Source: Catenulispora acidiphila DSM 44928 (GTDB taxonomy: Bacteria; Actinomycetota; Actinomycetes; Streptomycetales; Catenulisporaceae). From it: 64,000 nucleotides of DNA. Numbering within the stretch: the stretch's first letter is position 1; each line of letters opens with the position of its first letter. The position numbers were made by a program, and so were the translations under genes. Location of the stretch: assembly GCF_000024025.1 (NCBI RefSeq), contig NC_013131.1:9714229-9778228 (forward strand), read 5' to 3'. Below the pieces are notes generated by a model, which did not search any database, was not told where the DNA came from, and was given only the letters and a program-made list of their open reading frames with translations. Positions 63,688 through 64,000 of this stretch are shown here, piece after piece.

Positions 63688-64000
63688 TCAGATCGACTGC
63701 GCGGAAGCCTCCATCGAGGTGTCCTCGTCGCCGTTGCGCGGTGCGCCGGGGGCGGCCGGGGCCGCTGCCTCGACGGCCGCGCCGACGCCGGTGACCGGCG
63801 TGGAGCCGGCGCCAGAGTCGCCGTGGGAGTCCGAGACGGCGATCGACTTGCGCTTGCTGTTCCAGACCGCGGCGACGATCACCAGGATCGCGGCGATGGC
63901 GATCAGGGCGCGGACCGCGGCGTTGGCCGAGGTGCCGATCGACAGCTGGACCACGGCGGGCGCGATCAGGAGGCTGACCAGGTTCATCACCTTGATCAGC
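63688..64000 (-). CDS. hppA: Membrane-bound proton-translocating pyrophosphatase, C-terminal fragment
   Basis: The C-terminal ~104 residues of an H+-PPase (HppA); the 5' part lies outside the window, and the frame is open to the edge. The LIKVMNLVSLLIAPAVV segment and the final helix (LIAIAAILVIVAAVW) are typical of the family, followed by a cytosolic tail of about 55 Ala/Gly/Ser-rich residues. The enzyme couples PPi hydrolysis to proton pumping. Its place near topA matches Streptomyces. Confidence 0.85.
   Translation of the reverse strand, partial: LIKVMNLVSLLIAPAVVQLSIGTSANAAVRALIAIAAILVIVAAVWNSKRKSIAVSDSHGDSGAGSTPVTGVGAAVEAAAPAAPGAPRNGDEDTSMEASAQSI

Overview
The window is high-G+C DNA in which GTG and TTG starts and 4-base ATGA/GTGA overlaps are common. 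This is typical of a Streptomyces-like actinobacterium. Gene order in several blocks matches, from my knowledge, the Streptomyces chromosome: tmk-holB, nuoD2, ftsH-fol genes, hpt-tilS-zinc protease-dacB-ppa, and topA-methyltransferase-hppA. The order is rearranged enough that another mycelial actinomycete, for example a Catenulispora relative, is likely; that placement is inference. Most of the window is core genome. No prophage, insertion sequence, CRISPR array or biosynthetic cluster was seen.

Layout. 1-6.9 kb: end of a GNAT acetyltransferase, class II aldolase (fbaA), a DedA membrane protein, an anchored extracytoplasmic protein, pyrE, a RicT/PSP1 protein and a secreted S33-type hydrolase. 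A tRNA-Thr(CGT) follows at 6915. 7-11.4 kb: small hypothetical genes of atypical base composition, DUF488 and SRPBCC proteins, a membrane-spanning XRE-type regulator and a DUF4232 lipoprotein. 11.5-15.4 kb: an MFS-thymidylate kinase fusion coupled to holB. 15.4-24.8 kb: AraC, GntR, SDR, NmrA, DUF1772, glyoxalase, DUF2617 and DUF2530 genes and an NCS2 purine permease. 24.9-29 kb: a two-component system, a MidA-like methyltransferase and a SWIM zinc-finger protein. 29.2-34 kb: a surface protein, an orphan nuoD paralogue, a two-helix membrane protein and a frameshifted DUF3180 gene.

34.4-48.5 kb on the minus strand is a housekeeping region read in the order dacB, (MerR and deacetylase divergon), DUF2342 protease, tilS, hpt, ftsH, folE, DUF2156 lysyltransferase-like protein, folP, NTF2-like, folB, folK and DUF3180. 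From ftsH to folK most junctions overlap by 4 bases, so the folate pathway genes (GTP cyclohydrolase, dihydroneopterin aldolase, HPPK, DHPS) appear translationally chained behind the FtsH protease. 48.6-58 kb: ppa, then three regulator/transporter or regulator/enzyme divergons, a Nudix hydrolase, an NlpC/P60 hydrolase, a GNAT and a Uma2 nuclease. 58-64 kb: topA, a large methyltransferase, a Phd-like/RelE-like toxin-antitoxin pair and the end of the proton pyrophosphatase gene hppA.

The most unusual signals are these: a 19-bp perfect inverted repeat inside the folE coding start; five 10-bp repeats upstream of ftsH; a Tyr-to-Trp change at the expected quinone site of the orphan NuoD; helically phased repeats at the toxin-antitoxin start; an apparent frameshift in DUF3180; and short tandem duplications that repeatedly lie at or across stop codons.
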